DNA of 64,000 bases. It comes from Bacillota bacterium. Lineage in GTDB: Bacteria > Bacillota > Clostridia > Acetivibrionales > DSM-1351. The notes under the pieces were generated by a model. The model was not told the origin of the DNA, did not search any database, and saw only the letters and a program-made list of their open reading frames with translations. Numbering within the stretch: position 1 is the stretch's first letter; every line of letters begins with the position of its first letter. The stretch covers positions 1-64,000 of the forward strand of contig JAEWAX010000066.1 of assembly GCA_023391425.1 (NCBI GenBank). Direction: 5' to 3'. Of the stretch, positions 53,631-63,414 are shown one piece after another. The position numbers and the translations under genes were made by a program.

Positions 53631-53967
53631 ATTGCCTCCATATTTAATTTATAGATGAAATTTCAATTGTAAGATAGTTTTCACAACGGTTTTTTATACG
53701 ATACTAATAGTTTAGCAAAAAGTACTAATAATTTAAAGCAATAATTTGTTTACATAAATTGAATATAATGGGTTAACATATGAAGTGCTTAAAACTTGAA
53801 AACTATATTTCTTAATCATTTGTACATTATAACTAAAAAAATGTAAAATTCTCATATAATTTTTGTGATATTATAAATCCTCTGAGAATATTCTATACAA
53901 TTTAATTGCAGTTAAATATAAAATAAGCTCATCAACATCAAATAAATATTTAATGGAGGTTACAACA

Positions 53968-55350
53968 ATGAAAAAAAGGTTATTAGCATTAGCAATGTCG
54001 ATGACTATGGCTGTTGGTATGTTAGTTGGATGCGGGAATTCAGGGACAAGTTCAGATTCTACCACCACTGCTAATTCAACTACCAGTAAAACAGCGCAGA
54101 CAACAAATTCAGATGGAAAGATTACACTATCTTTTTCAACATCTGTTTATGTTGAAGAACCCCATCAAAAGGCAATCGATGGATTAATTGCCGCTTATAC
54201 AAAAGCAAATCCAAATATTAATATTGAAATCTTTGGTGCTGGCTATGACGGTTACTGGGACAATATTACAACCGAAATACTGGCAGGTAATGAGAGTGAT
54301 ATGATTCAGGTTTATCCTGAAAACATTTCCACCTATAATGTTATTCGTCCAGCGGGTGTATTTGTGGATTTAACAAGTAATTTGGAGAAATCAGGTTTAA
54401 AGGATAAATTAGTTGGGCAGGAATTCTGTACAGTTGATAATAAAGCATTAGCTATTTCAAACTACGCTTGGGGAACAACAGGAATATTTTATAGAAAATC
54501 GTTATTAGAAAAAGCTGGTGTTGATCCTAGCACAATAAAGACTCAAGAAGATTTCAGAAACGCTTGCTTGAAATTTACCGGTAATGGCAAGTATGCTATG
54601 GGTGTTGTTTCAGGAACACATGCCTTTACAGTTAGTGAATGGAACAGATTAATTGCCAGACCTGTATCCGGTGGTTTGTATTTCCCAAATGGGGAGACAG
54701 CACCTTATACAGCTGACAAAGTCAATGTTAATTCAAAAGAAAATGTTTGGGCAGCTCAGTGGTGGCAGAACCTTATTGTCAAAGATAAAGCAGTTAAATT
54801 AGTTACCGATAAAAAAGATTCTCGTGAAATGTTCTGGAACGGGGATGTTCCATTCAATATGGATGGTCCATGGTTCGTTGGAATGACAAAATCAAGGGAT
54901 ACTAAACTTTTGGATGATATCGGTATAATGCCTCAATTTGATATTTCATATGAGGGAAAAACATATAAGCCAAATCCAACTAATTATCCACTAGTTACAA
55001 TGTTAAGCAAAAACTGTAAGAATCCTGAAGAGGCTTGGAAATTCCTAGAATGGATGGCATCAGAAGAAGCACAGAAAATCATTGCTGAGTGCGGTATGAT
55101 TCCAAGTAATTTGGACTACTCAACAAGTGATGAATACATCAAAAATCATTCCCTCGAATATGGTATTGTTGATTTTATGAAGAATAATTATACAGATTTA
55201 GTTGCTGACCCTAATATCCCTCAGTTGGGTGAAATCTCCCAAATCATGCTGGATGCAGGACAAGCTATGTTCTCTGAACAGGCGGCTGATCCACAGAAAA
55301 AATTAGATGAAGCTGCAAAAGCAATTAAAGAGGTTATGTCAAGAAAGTAA
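53968..55350 (+). CDS. ABC transporter sugar-binding lipoprotein
   Basis: A 460-residue extracellular solute-binding protein of family 1. The signal ends in a lipobox LVGC, followed by a Ser/Thr linker and the binding domain (ITLSFSTSVYVEEPHQKAIDGL, NWGTTGIFYRKSLLEKAGV-like, NMDGPWFVGM). It captures an oligosaccharide or monosaccharide for the two permeases downstream. GGAGG sets the start at ATG 53968; an ATG 15 bases upstream overlaps the ribosome binding site. It is probably the most highly expressed gene of the operon. Confidence 0.92.
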   Translation: MKKRLLALAMSMTMAVGMLVGCGNSGTSSDSTTTANSTTSKTAQTTNSDGKITLSFSTSVYVEEPHQKAIDGLIAAYTKANPNINIEIFGAGYDGYWDNITTEILAGNESDMIQVYPENISTYNVIRPAGVFVDLTSNLEKSGLKDKLVGQEFCTVDNKALAISNYAWGTTGIFYRKSLLEKAGVDPSTIKTQEDFRNACLKFTGNGKYAMGVVSGTHAFTVSEWNRLIARPVSGGLYFPNGETAPYTADKVNVNSKENVWAAQWWQNLIVKDKAVKLVTDKKDSREMFWNGDVPFNMDGPWFVGMTKSRDTKLLDDIGIMPQFDISYEGKTYKPNPTNYPLVTMLSKNCKNPEEAWKFLEWMASEEAQKIIAECGMIPSNLDYSTSDEYIKNHSLEYGIVDFMKNNYTDLVADPNIPQLGEISQIMLDAGQAMFSEQAADPQKKLDEAAKAIKEVMSRK

Positions 55351-55502
55351 GAAAATAACCTGTAAACGGTGTGATTATTAAAATTTTCAACCAATTTCTT
55401 ATAACCACACCTGTCTTACAGGCCCAGTAAGGTATAGAGGGGATAGGTGATATCACATAACGTAAATATTGTATTCTACTAAATTAACAATCGAGGTTGC
55501 TT

Positions 55503-56408
55503 ATGAAAAATATTAACAAGATAAAGAAAAAGAAGGATTATGCACCATATTTTTTTATCGCTCCCTTAGTAATAATAATATTTGTTTTCTTAGCAATACC
55601 TATTATCAAAGCGGCAACTATGAGCTTTCAATATTGGTATATAGCAAAACCATCTGCTAATGGAAATTATTTTGTGGGATTTGACAATTATAGTAAAGTA
55701 CTAACTGACAAATATTTTTTAAATTCTGTAAAGGTAACAGTAATTTATATTGTAATTACGGTAACTGCAAGATTTATTATAGGTTTTTTAGTAGCATTAT
55801 TATTGAATCATGCTTTTAAAGGAAGAGGTCTGGCAAGATCCTTGTTGATTATCCCTTGGGCAGTGCCAGAGGTTGTAGCTTGCTTAGTTTGGATACTAAT
55901 GTACGATAAGGATTATGGTATTATAAACTTTTTGTTAAATAATGCAAATATTCTAACACATAATATAGCATATCTTCAGGATGTTAAAATAGCTTTGCCG
56001 GCAGCGATAGCAGTAAATATATGGAAGGGTTTTCCGTTTGTCGCCATTATGTTATTAGCCGGGATGCAAAGTATATCTAAAGATTTATATGAAGCAGCTG
56101 ATATGGATGGAGCTAATTCATTACACAAAATCAAACACGTAATAATTCCATCAATTAAACCAGTTTCAATGATAGTTTTCCTACTCTTAATCATATGGAC
56201 AATTAAAGACTACGCAATAGCTTATGTTTTAACTAAGGGTGGCCCATCGAGAGCAACTGAAATATTAACAATTTATGTTCAGCAAAATGCATTCAAATAC
56301 TTTGATTTTGGAAAAGCATCTGCTGCAGGTATGATCTTGCTAGTATTTTCATTAATTTTTACATTTATATATTTCAAAGTTTTACAAGGAGGTGAGAAAG
56401 AAGTATGA
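55503..56408 (+). CDS. ABC sugar permease (MalF/UgpA type)
   Basis: A 301-residue membrane protein with six predicted helices and the cytoplasmic EAA loop EAADMDGANSLHKIKHVIIP that docks the ATPase. CGAGG precedes ATG 55503; the TTG at 55497 is less likely. It overlaps the next permease by four bases. It pairs with that permease to form the channel. Confidence 0.92.
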   Translation: MKNINKIKKKKDYAPYFFIAPLVIIIFVFLAIPIIKAATMSFQYWYIAKPSANGNYFVGFDNYSKVLTDKYFLNSVKVTVIYIVITVTARFIIGFLVALLLNHAFKGRGLARSLLIIPWAVPEVVACLVWILMYDKDYGIINFLLNNANILTHNIAYLQDVKIALPAAIAVNIWKGFPFVAIMLLAGMQSISKDLYEAADMDGANSLHKIKHVIIPSIKPVSMIVFLLLIIWTIKDYAIAYVLTKGGPSRATEILTIYVQQNAFKYFDFGKASAAGMILLVFSLIFTFIYFKVLQGGEKEV

Positions 56409-57247
56409 AGAATTCAAAATTAGCACATATATTAATCATTTTCACAGTAATACTGATATGCGCAGTCACATTATTCCCGTTTATTTGGATGATTTCAACT
56501 TCTTTCAAGCCTGCAAATGAAGTCTACAGTTATCCGCCGACTTTTGTACCTATAGAACCATCTATTAATGGTTATATTGAAATTTTAACAAAAAATTCTT
56601 CAAGCTTTAATTTTATTAATTGGACTGCAAATAGTACGGTTATTGCAGTATTTACCACGATATTCTCTATGATTATTGCAACAACGGGAGGATATGGTCT
56701 TTCAAGATTCAAGTTTAAATTTAAAGGAGCATTAACTTATACTATTCTAACTTCACAGGTATTACCTGGTTCACTACTCATTGTACCTCTTTACATCATA
56801 ATGGGTAACTTGAAATTGCTTGATACTCATTTAGGATTAATTTTAGCATATGCTACTTTTTCAGTACCATTTTGCACATGGATGATGAAAGGCTTCTTTG
56901 ATACTATTCCAGCAAGCCTTGACGAAGCGGCGATGGTAGATGGAGCAAATAGATTCAGGTTATTCACTACTATAATTATACCACTTACAGCTCCTGGACT
57001 GGTAGCAACAGGATTGTTCTCATTTATCACAGGCTGGAATGAATACTTATTTGCAAGTGTTTTCATGAAGAGCTATAAGAATTGGACATTACCAGTTGGT
57101 ATTGCCAGCTTTCAGGGACAGTACACGACAGATTGGGCAACAATTATGGCAGGCTCTGTATTAATTACATTACCTGTCGTGGTTTTATTCTTAGTATTAC
57201 AAAAGCATTTGGTCAGTGGAATGACAGCTGGTGCTGTTAAACAATAA
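56405..57247 (+). CDS. ABC sugar permease (MalG/UgpE type)
   Basis: A 280-residue membrane protein with six helices and the EAA loop DEAAMVDGANRFRLFTTIIIP. It forms the second half of the channel. GGAGGTGAGAAAGAAGT lies before the ATG. No ATP-binding subunit is encoded in this operon, so a shared MsmX-type ATPase elsewhere must be used. Confidence 0.92.
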   Translation: MKNSKLAHILIIFTVILICAVTLFPFIWMISTSFKPANEVYSYPPTFVPIEPSINGYIEILTKNSSSFNFINWTANSTVIAVFTTIFSMIIATTGGYGLSRFKFKFKGALTYTILTSQVLPGSLLIVPLYIIMGNLKLLDTHLGLILAYATFSVPFCTWMMKGFFDTIPASLDEAAMVDGANRFRLFTTIIIPLTAPGLVATGLFSFITGWNEYLFASVFMKSYKNWTLPVGIASFQGQYTTDWATIMAGSVLITLPVVVLFLVLQKHLVSGMTAGAVKQ

Positions 57248-57265
57248 AATTTTGGAGGGAATACT

Positions 57266-58297
57266 ATGGAAATCAAACAAATAAAAATGGGAATTGTTGG
57301 AGCTGGAACTTGGGGTGAAACACATGCATCAATATATGCAGAACATTTATTTGCAGACCCTGTAGCTATTTGTGATAAAGATGAGGCTAGGGCAAAAGCT
57401 ATTGCTGAAAAATATGGTATTAAAGAAGTATATACTGATTATAACGAAATGGCAGAGAAGAGTGATATTGATGCTGTTGCAATTGTAACTCCTGATTTTT
57501 TACATGCGGATATTGCTTGTAAGTTTGCAGATTGTAAAAAGCATCTTTTGATTGAGAAACCATTGGCAACAACTAAAGAGGATATTAGCAGAATATGTGA
57601 AGCTGTTAAAAGAAATGGTGTACGTTGTATGGTGGATTTACACAATAGATGGAATCCTCCTTTTAATACAGCTAAACAAGAGGTGCAATCTGGAAAAATA
57701 GGTGAGCCGTATACAGCCTATATAAGACATAGCGATGTAAAATGGGTTGCTACTGATATGCTAAAATGGGCGTCAAAATCATCAATACTCTGGTTTTTAG
57801 GAAGTCATAGCTTGGATACTTTACGCTGGATTTTTGATGATGAAGTTAAAAGAGTATATTCAGTTAAAAAGGAAGGTATATTAAAAGATCTTGGTGTTGA
57901 TACGGCTGATATATATTTGACTACCATTGAATTTGAACGTGGTGGAGTTGCACACATGGAGAATGGATGGGTAACGCCAAATGGTAATACAAATATTAAT
58001 GATTTCAAATTTAGCGTACTTTGCACAAAAGGTATGATTAGTCTTGATTTATCAAGCCATAACCTAATACACATGGTAACAGATGAAAAAGCTACAACAC
58101 CGGATATCTTAGTATCGAATATGGTATTTGATAGATGTAAGGGTCTTTCTTATGAAAGTATACGTGATTTTGTTGACAGGTTAGTAGATGGCAAAGAATT
58201 TAGAGTAACTCTAGAGGATTCAAGAAAAACTGCGTTAGCTATAATTTCAATTTTAGAATCTGCAGAAACAGGAATGCCTATAGAGGTTAAATATTGA
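57266..58297 (+). CDS. Gfo/Idh/MocA-family oxidoreductase
   Basis: A 343-residue NAD(P)-dependent dehydrogenase. The N-terminal Rossmann fold carries GIVGAGTWGETH, the conserved EKP is in LLIEKPLATTKED, and the C-terminal domain has the substrate-binding NRWNPPF and SHSLDTLRW. Members oxidise sugars, inositols or sugar acids. GGAGGG lies before the ATG. Its place behind the transporter implies that it acts on the imported sugar. Confidence 0.9.
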   Translation: MEIKQIKMGIVGAGTWGETHASIYAEHLFADPVAICDKDEARAKAIAEKYGIKEVYTDYNEMAEKSDIDAVAIVTPDFLHADIACKFADCKKHLLIEKPLATTKEDISRICEAVKRNGVRCMVDLHNRWNPPFNTAKQEVQSGKIGEPYTAYIRHSDVKWVATDMLKWASKSSILWFLGSHSLDTLRWIFDDEVKRVYSVKKEGILKDLGVDTADIYLTTIEFERGGVAHMENGWVTPNGNTNINDFKFSVLCTKGMISLDLSSHNLIHMVTDEKATTPDILVSNMVFDRCKGLSYESIRDFVDRLVDGKEFRVTLEDSRKTALAIISILESAETGMPIEVKY

Positions 58298-59148
58298 TGC
58301 TAGACGGACATATTCATATATTTAATAAAAAAATCGATAGTGATGGCTTAACTGAAAAATTCAGTGAGGCAGGAGTTGATGGAGGAATTATATTATCCCT
58401 TCCACCAGAATCATTAAACTTTGGATATTTCGAGCAAAAAGAACGATTGGACAATCTCTTTAAGTGGAAAGAAGCTGGAAGTAATTTATATCCGTTTTAT
58501 TGGATAAATCCAATTGAAAATAACGCATTGGATCAGGTTAAGCTGGCTGAGGAATATGGTGTAAATGGATTTAAAATAATATGTAATACTTTTTATCCCA
58601 ATGACACAAAGGCACTTAAAGTATTTCAAGCAATAGCACGTATAAACAAGCCAATACTGTTTCATTCGGGAATTTTATGGGATGGAGCAGTATCATCTCA
58701 ATACAATAGACCGGCAGGGTTCGAGGCTCTAATACAAATTGATGGCTTGAAATTTTCGCTTGCTCATGCTTCTTGGCCCTGGATTGATGAGTGTATTGCG
58801 CTTTATGGCAAATTCCAAAATGCATACTCAAGGCACCCTGATTTTTCAGTTGAAATGTTTATTGACATAACTCCAGGAACTCCTCTAATTTACAGAGAAG
58901 AACTGCTCACAAAGCTTTTTAAAGTTGGATATGATGTTCAAAACAATATTATATTTGGCAGCGATTGCAGTCTGGACAATTATAACTCAAAATGGACTAA
59001 AGATTGGGTAAAAAGTGATAATGAAATATATGATAAGCTATCAATTGATACAGTTATTAAAGAAAAAGTGTTTTCAGAAAACCTAAAGCGATTTTTGGGA
59101 TTGAAAAATCAGCATGTCAAAAAGGATACATTGCTTCCAGGAGAGTAG
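58297..59148 (+). CDS. Amidohydrolase-family TIM-barrel enzyme
   Basis: A 283-residue protein with the opening metal motif DGHIHIF, the VNGFKII strand, FHSGI and AHASWPWIDE, and the closing FGSDCSLDNY Asp, in the order of the amidohydrolase-2 group (lactonases, decarboxylases). With the Gfo/Idh/MocA enzyme it may open a sugar lactone. The ATG overlaps the previous stop (TGATG), with a GAGG inside the upstream gene end. It ends the operon. Confidence 0.8.
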   Translation: MLDGHIHIFNKKIDSDGLTEKFSEAGVDGGIILSLPPESLNFGYFEQKERLDNLFKWKEAGSNLYPFYWINPIENNALDQVKLAEEYGVNGFKIICNTFYPNDTKALKVFQAIARINKPILFHSGILWDGAVSSQYNRPAGFEALIQIDGLKFSLAHASWPWIDECIALYGKFQNAYSRHPDFSVEMFIDITPGTPLIYREELLTKLFKVGYDVQNNIIFGSDCSLDNYNSKWTKDWVKSDNEIYDKLSIDTVIKEKVFSENLKRFLGLKNQHVKKDTLLPGE

Positions 59149-59228
59149 AAATAAAATTATCTAATTTTACATCAGTTTCATAAAGGAAGAATATTAATGT
59201 TAATTAATAAGCATTAATAATAAAGAAT

Positions 59229-59272
59229 AAAAGCCCCAAGTTTGTTGAGAAATATGCAAACTTGGGGCTTTT
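59229..59272. terminator. Strong terminator
   Basis: Perfect arms AAAAGCCCCAAGTTTG and CAAACTTGGGGCTTTT around a 12-base loop, with T-rich flanks. It separates the sugar operon from the acyl cluster. Confidence 0.95.
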
Positions 59273-59455
59273 ATTGTAAGTTGCTTTATAAATTACTGTG
59301 TTGAAAGTAATTTTTTTACAAATATTCACTTTACAATAATTGTAATTTATATTATCATGTAAATAACAAAAAATACCATAAAATCCAATTAAATATAATA
59401 TTATCATAACAATATTAGCTGATATATGTATAATATTCGGAATTTTGGGGGAATC

Positions 59456-60505
59456 ATGAAAAATACTCAATATTTTTTTCCTGAATGGAAAAAGAAAAAC
59501 ATAAATCGATATTGTGAAATCAAATCAACAGCATCATATACGCCCGAAAAGATATTAAGCAACGAAGACATTATAAGTAAACATAACCTGCCATACAAGA
59601 ATTCTGCTATTTTCAAATCTATAGGAGTCGAATCAAGGCATGTAGCTCAAGACAATGAGTCTGATAGTGACATACTAAAGGTTGCAGCGGATAACTGCCT
59701 TAGAAACTTTGGCTTAAAGCCTGACAGCTTATCAAGGCTTATAGTAAATAAGTTTTATGGTGACAATCTTTTACCTATGACCGCAAGTATACTGCAACGC
59801 AAGCTGGGAAGTACTACTGCAGTTCATGCTTTTGATATTGATGGAGGCATATCATCATTTTTACATTCAGTAGATGCTGTCTCAAGGTTTATTGCAACAG
59901 GAGATGACTATATTCTCGTTGCATCTGGAGGTATTAGCAATAAGTTGGTTAGCAAAACTGACCCAAGAGTTGCGTTCATGTTTGGTGATGCTGCAGCGTC
60001 AATTTTATTTGGATACTCTGAGGAACAACACATTTTAGCAAGCTATTGCTACTCTAATTATGAATATTATGATTTGGCAACGGCTATAACGCCTATAACA
60101 CTGGTTGATAGAGGTAAGGCTTTGAACCTCAATGAGCAGATGGGACTTATATATGACACTTATAGTATGGGTAACTGGAAATTTGCTGAAGAGTTCTATA
60201 GGGAAGCAGTACTTGCCGTGTCACAGAATTTGTTCTTAGAAAGTGGTCTTGGAATGGAGGACATTGATTTAGTATTAATAACAGAGAATAACCGCAAAAT
60301 ATGGGAACTGACACTAGAAGTATTGGGGATTGATGAGGAAAAAAGCCTCTCACTGCTGAAGGATCATGGAAATACTATGTCTGCAATGTTACCTCTCTTG
60401 ATAAATCATGGCTTCAATACAGGTAAAATTACAAAAGGTATGAATATAATGCTGATATCGCATGGTGAAGGATTAAGTGGTGGAGGCATGATATATAAAG
60501 TTTAG
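59456..60505 (+). CDS. Ketoacyl-ACP synthase III homologue lacking the catalytic Cys
   Basis: A 349-residue thiolase-fold protein related to FabH. The active-site segment reads FDIDGGISSFLHSVD, so the nucleophile Cys is replaced by Ile132; the HQAN segment is ITENNRKIW, without His; only the Asn of HGNTMSAM is kept. It therefore cannot be a normal condensing enzyme. It may form a heterodimer with the second KAS III at 60866, as PqsB does with PqsC or a chain-length factor with its KS. GGGGGAATC sets the start at ATG 59456. It is the first gene of the acyl cluster. Confidence 0.85.
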   Translation: MKNTQYFFPEWKKKNINRYCEIKSTASYTPEKILSNEDIISKHNLPYKNSAIFKSIGVESRHVAQDNESDSDILKVAADNCLRNFGLKPDSLSRLIVNKFYGDNLLPMTASILQRKLGSTTAVHAFDIDGGISSFLHSVDAVSRFIATGDDYILVASGGISNKLVSKTDPRVAFMFGDAAASILFGYSEEQHILASYCYSNYEYYDLATAITPITLVDRGKALNLNEQMGLIYDTYSMGNWKFAEEFYREAVLAVSQNLFLESGLGMEDIDLVLITENNRKIWELTLEVLGIDEEKSLSLLKDHGNTMSAMLPLLINHGFNTGKITKGMNIMLISHGEGLSGGGMIYKV

Positions 60506-60593
60506 CAGATAAGTGTTATATGGATTTAGCTTTATATTATGAGAGTTTCAGTAGAACTGTATAAAAAATATACTTTGAGGAGGACAAATTATC

Positions 60594-60839
60594 ATGGAGA
60601 AAAATGAGATATACAACAAGGTGAAAGAAATAGTGGTTAATTATTTACGTGTAAATGAAGATGAAGTGAGGCCTGAGACTAATCTTGTAGAAGAATTGTG
60701 TGCTGATTCAATTGCACTTGTTGAATTGGGTTTCAGATTTTCCGAAACCTTTTCAATCCCAATGGTTGAAGGTGATTCGGAACTTTTTGTTATGAATAAG
60801 CTTGTAGATTATATTGATAAACAAATGAAGCAAAACTAA
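60594..60839 (+). CDS. Acyl carrier protein
   Basis: An 81-residue acidic helical protein; phosphopantetheine is expected on Ser39 in CADSIALVELGF. It differs from housekeeping AcpP in having few typical flanks, so it is probably dedicated to the neighbouring ketosynthases and ligase. GAGGAGG lies nine bases before the ATG, and it sits between the two KAS III genes. Confidence 0.9.
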   Translation: MEKNEIYNKVKEIVVNYLRVNEDEVRPETNLVEELCADSIALVELGFRFSETFSIPMVEGDSELFVMNKLVDYIDKQMKQN

Positions 60840-60865
60840 AATTTAAGGCTGGTGACAAAAGTTTA

Positions 60866-61906
60866 ATGGATAGAGAAGTAGAGTTTCCTGAATTAAGACC
60901 TCTTAAAATTCAAAGACATGCAAGGATAATTTCTACTGGAGTTGGTCTTCCAAGAGGTGTGGTTTCAAATCAGGATATTATTGATAATTATGATATTGTA
61001 GCTACTGACAGAGCAGTTCAGTATTCCTTGGGAATAAAGGAAAGAAGATGGAGCGACCTTGATGAGAAAGTAGAAGACATTATGGCGTTGGCAGCTAATC
61101 AATGCCTTCAGAGAGCAGGTATCAATATAGATCAGGTAGATAGGGTCATTTATACAAAGTTGTTTGGTGACTATTTGATACCTGCAGCATCTATAGGAGT
61201 CCTTAAAAAGCTTGGGGCTAAAAAAGGAATACCCGCTTATGATATTTGCTCGGCATGTAGTGGATTTATGCATGCTATGGATCTTGCAATACGTTATATA
61301 GCTACGGGCGATGAATATGTGCTTATATTGGGCGGAAGTATAATGGGAAAGTGTGCAAGATTTTGGGGAAAACCTGACCCCAAAGTAGTGTTTTTGTTTG
61401 GTGATGCTATTGCAGCAATGCTTATAGGTTATTCTGAGATTCAAAGCTTTATGGCATCATACTTAATGACAAATCATTCCCTATATGATAATGCAAAGGT
61501 AACCTTTGGAACAAACTTTCTTCGTGAAGGACTAAAAGATTTGGATCCAAGTATTTTCTTTATGAAAATCGCAAATGGAAATGTTGTTTTTGAAAGCTCC
61601 GCAAAATACGCAAAGGTTATATCAGATAAGCTCTTAAAAGAGACAGGACTAACTATAGAGGAAATTGATTATTTTGTTACATCGGATCAGTCAGCAAATA
61701 TATGGGAGGCGCAGCTAAAAGAACTCGGCATACCAAAAGAAAAAAGCCAAAGTATGTTTCATAAATATGGTAATACTGTTGGTGCTATGAGCCCAATAAA
61801 TCTTGACGAACTCATAACTTCAGGCCGTTTAAAAAGAGGTGACCTTGTAATGATGCAGGCACATGGTGCAGGAGCGAGTAGCGGTGGAATGATTTTTAGA
61901 TTTTAA
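60866..61906 (+). CDS. Ketoacyl-ACP synthase III homologue with catalytic Cys
   Basis: A 346-residue FabH-like enzyme. The nucleophile is C131 in YDICSACSGFMHAMD, and the Asn of YGNTVGAM is present, but the His of HQAN is replaced (TSDQSANIWEA), which hints at acyl transfer or a changed condensation chemistry. It probably works on acyl groups carried by the ACP just upstream (26 bp) and may pair with the Cys-less homologue. The ribosome binding site is weak (GGTGAC). It is distantly similar to the first KAS III along the whole length, consistent with an old duplication. Confidence 0.88.
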   Translation: MDREVEFPELRPLKIQRHARIISTGVGLPRGVVSNQDIIDNYDIVATDRAVQYSLGIKERRWSDLDEKVEDIMALAANQCLQRAGINIDQVDRVIYTKLFGDYLIPAASIGVLKKLGAKKGIPAYDICSACSGFMHAMDLAIRYIATGDEYVLILGGSIMGKCARFWGKPDPKVVFLFGDAIAAMLIGYSEIQSFMASYLMTNHSLYDNAKVTFGTNFLREGLKDLDPSIFFMKIANGNVVFESSAKYAKVISDKLLKETGLTIEEIDYFVTSDQSANIWEAQLKELGIPKEKSQSMFHKYGNTVGAMSPINLDELITSGRLKRGDLVMMQAHGAGASSGGMIFRF

Positions 61907-61931
61907 AAAATAAAGGAGGGGAAGAATTGTT

Positions 61932-63413
61932 ATGAACTATTGTGAGTTATTGTATGGTATAGAAGAAAAGTATAATGATTTTGAAGCACTTATTGATGGT
62001 GAAAATGGCAGTAGGCTTAATTATAAGGAGCTTAAGGAAGAGGTTAAAAAAACAGCAGGGCTTTTAGAGGCTAAAGGGTATAAAAGTGGAGATGTAATTG
62101 CAACTCACTTGTATAACAGTATTGAGGCAGCAGTTGTTTTGATGGCTATTCAATATATTGGAGGAGTTGTATGCCTTGTAGATCCATTGTATAAAGCGGG
62201 TGAAGTTGTATATTATCTAGAGGATTCAGGCGCAAAGGGTTTAATTACATATCTGAAAAGCGATGAGATAGAAATACCGACAAGTGTTAAAACGGATATT
62301 ATCAATATAAGTGAATTTAAGAATGAACTAAATTCTTTTGTATATAAGGAAAAAGAATTTTACAATTATCATGAAAATGAATTAGCACTGCTTTTATATA
62401 CGTCAGGCTCAACATCAAAACCTAAGGCAGTTATGCTGACAGCAGGATGTTTCTTTGTATATTTAGAAAAAAATGATTTATCCTTGTATAAATATACTGA
62501 TACTGACAGAATACTCTGTTTTGTACCATTTTCACATGGCTTTGGTTCTATTTCTATTCTATTACCTTCCTTACAAGGTAGGGCAGCAATTGTATTTTTA
62601 AGATCCTTTCAGCCAATAAAAATATCAAAAGCTATATTACAAGAGAATATTACACATATGTTTGGAGTTCCAACACATTATCAACAGCTTTTAAGATATG
62701 AATCCATCTATGATTCCTTAAGAAAGCTAAAAGGTGCTTTTGTGGCAGCAGCTCCGCTTAATTATGAAACGGCTTTAGCTTGGTATAAAGCCATAGATAT
62801 ATATCTTGATGAGGGATATGGCATGTCAGAGACAACAACTCTTATTTCAACAAGAATGAATAAGCTGCCTGAACCAGCTGGAAATGTAGGATTTCCTCCG
62901 AAAGGAATACTTGAAATAAATGCTGTAGATGAAGAGGATAGGGTATGTGAAGATGGAGTAATCGGAGAACTCAGAATAAGAGGTAGAGGTATTATGCTAG
63001 GTTACCTAAATAGGCCAGAAGAAACAGCACAAAGACTTAGAAATGGATGGATGTATTCTGGAGACCATGGGTATAGAAGAAGTGACGGTTCCTTCGTTAT
63101 CTGTGGCAGAAAGAAAGATGTCATTAATGTTGCTGGACTTAAGATTTCACCACTTGAGGTTGAAGCTGCAATAAACTCACATGAGGATGTTGTAGACTCG
63201 GCAGCAGTGGGTATTGAAGATAATATTTATGGTGAAATTGTTAAGGCCTTTGTAGTTTTAAAGGATAATGCAAAAGCAAGTGAAAGAGACTTGATAAAGT
63301 ATGTTTCAGGTAAAATCGCAAACTTCAAGGTGCCAAAATACATATCAATAATTGAGGAATTCCCGAGAAATAATCTTGGAAAAATTGATAAAAATTCACT
63401 GAGGAGTTACTAA
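61932..63413 (+). CDS. Class I adenylate-forming acyl ligase
   Basis: A 493-residue acyl-CoA or acyl-ACP synthetase. Core motifs: LLLYTSGSTSKPKAVML (P-loop, about 152-168), DEGYGMSET, YSGDHGYRRSDG, GRKKDVINVAGLKISP and the C-terminal catalytic Lys in NNLGKIDKNSL. It activates a carboxylic acid with ATP and passes it to CoA or to the ACP at 60594, giving a starter or extender for the ketosynthases. AAAGGAGGGG precedes ATG 61932. The substrate is unknown. Confidence 0.9.
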   Translation: MNYCELLYGIEEKYNDFEALIDGENGSRLNYKELKEEVKKTAGLLEAKGYKSGDVIATHLYNSIEAAVVLMAIQYIGGVVCLVDPLYKAGEVVYYLEDSGAKGLITYLKSDEIEIPTSVKTDIINISEFKNELNSFVYKEKEFYNYHENELALLLYTSGSTSKPKAVMLTAGCFFVYLEKNDLSLYKYTDTDRILCFVPFSHGFGSISILLPSLQGRAAIVFLRSFQPIKISKAILQENITHMFGVPTHYQQLLRYESIYDSLRKLKGAFVAAAPLNYETALAWYKAIDIYLDEGYGMSETTTLISTRMNKLPEPAGNVGFPPKGILEINAVDEEDRVCEDGVIGELRIRGRGIMLGYLNRPEETAQRLRNGWMYSGDHGYRRSDGSFVICGRKKDVINVAGLKISPLEVEAAINSHEDVVDSAAVGIEDNIYGEIVKAFVVLKDNAKASERDLIKYVSGKIANFKVPKYISIIEEFPRNNLGKIDKNSLRSY

Positions 63414-63414
63414 A

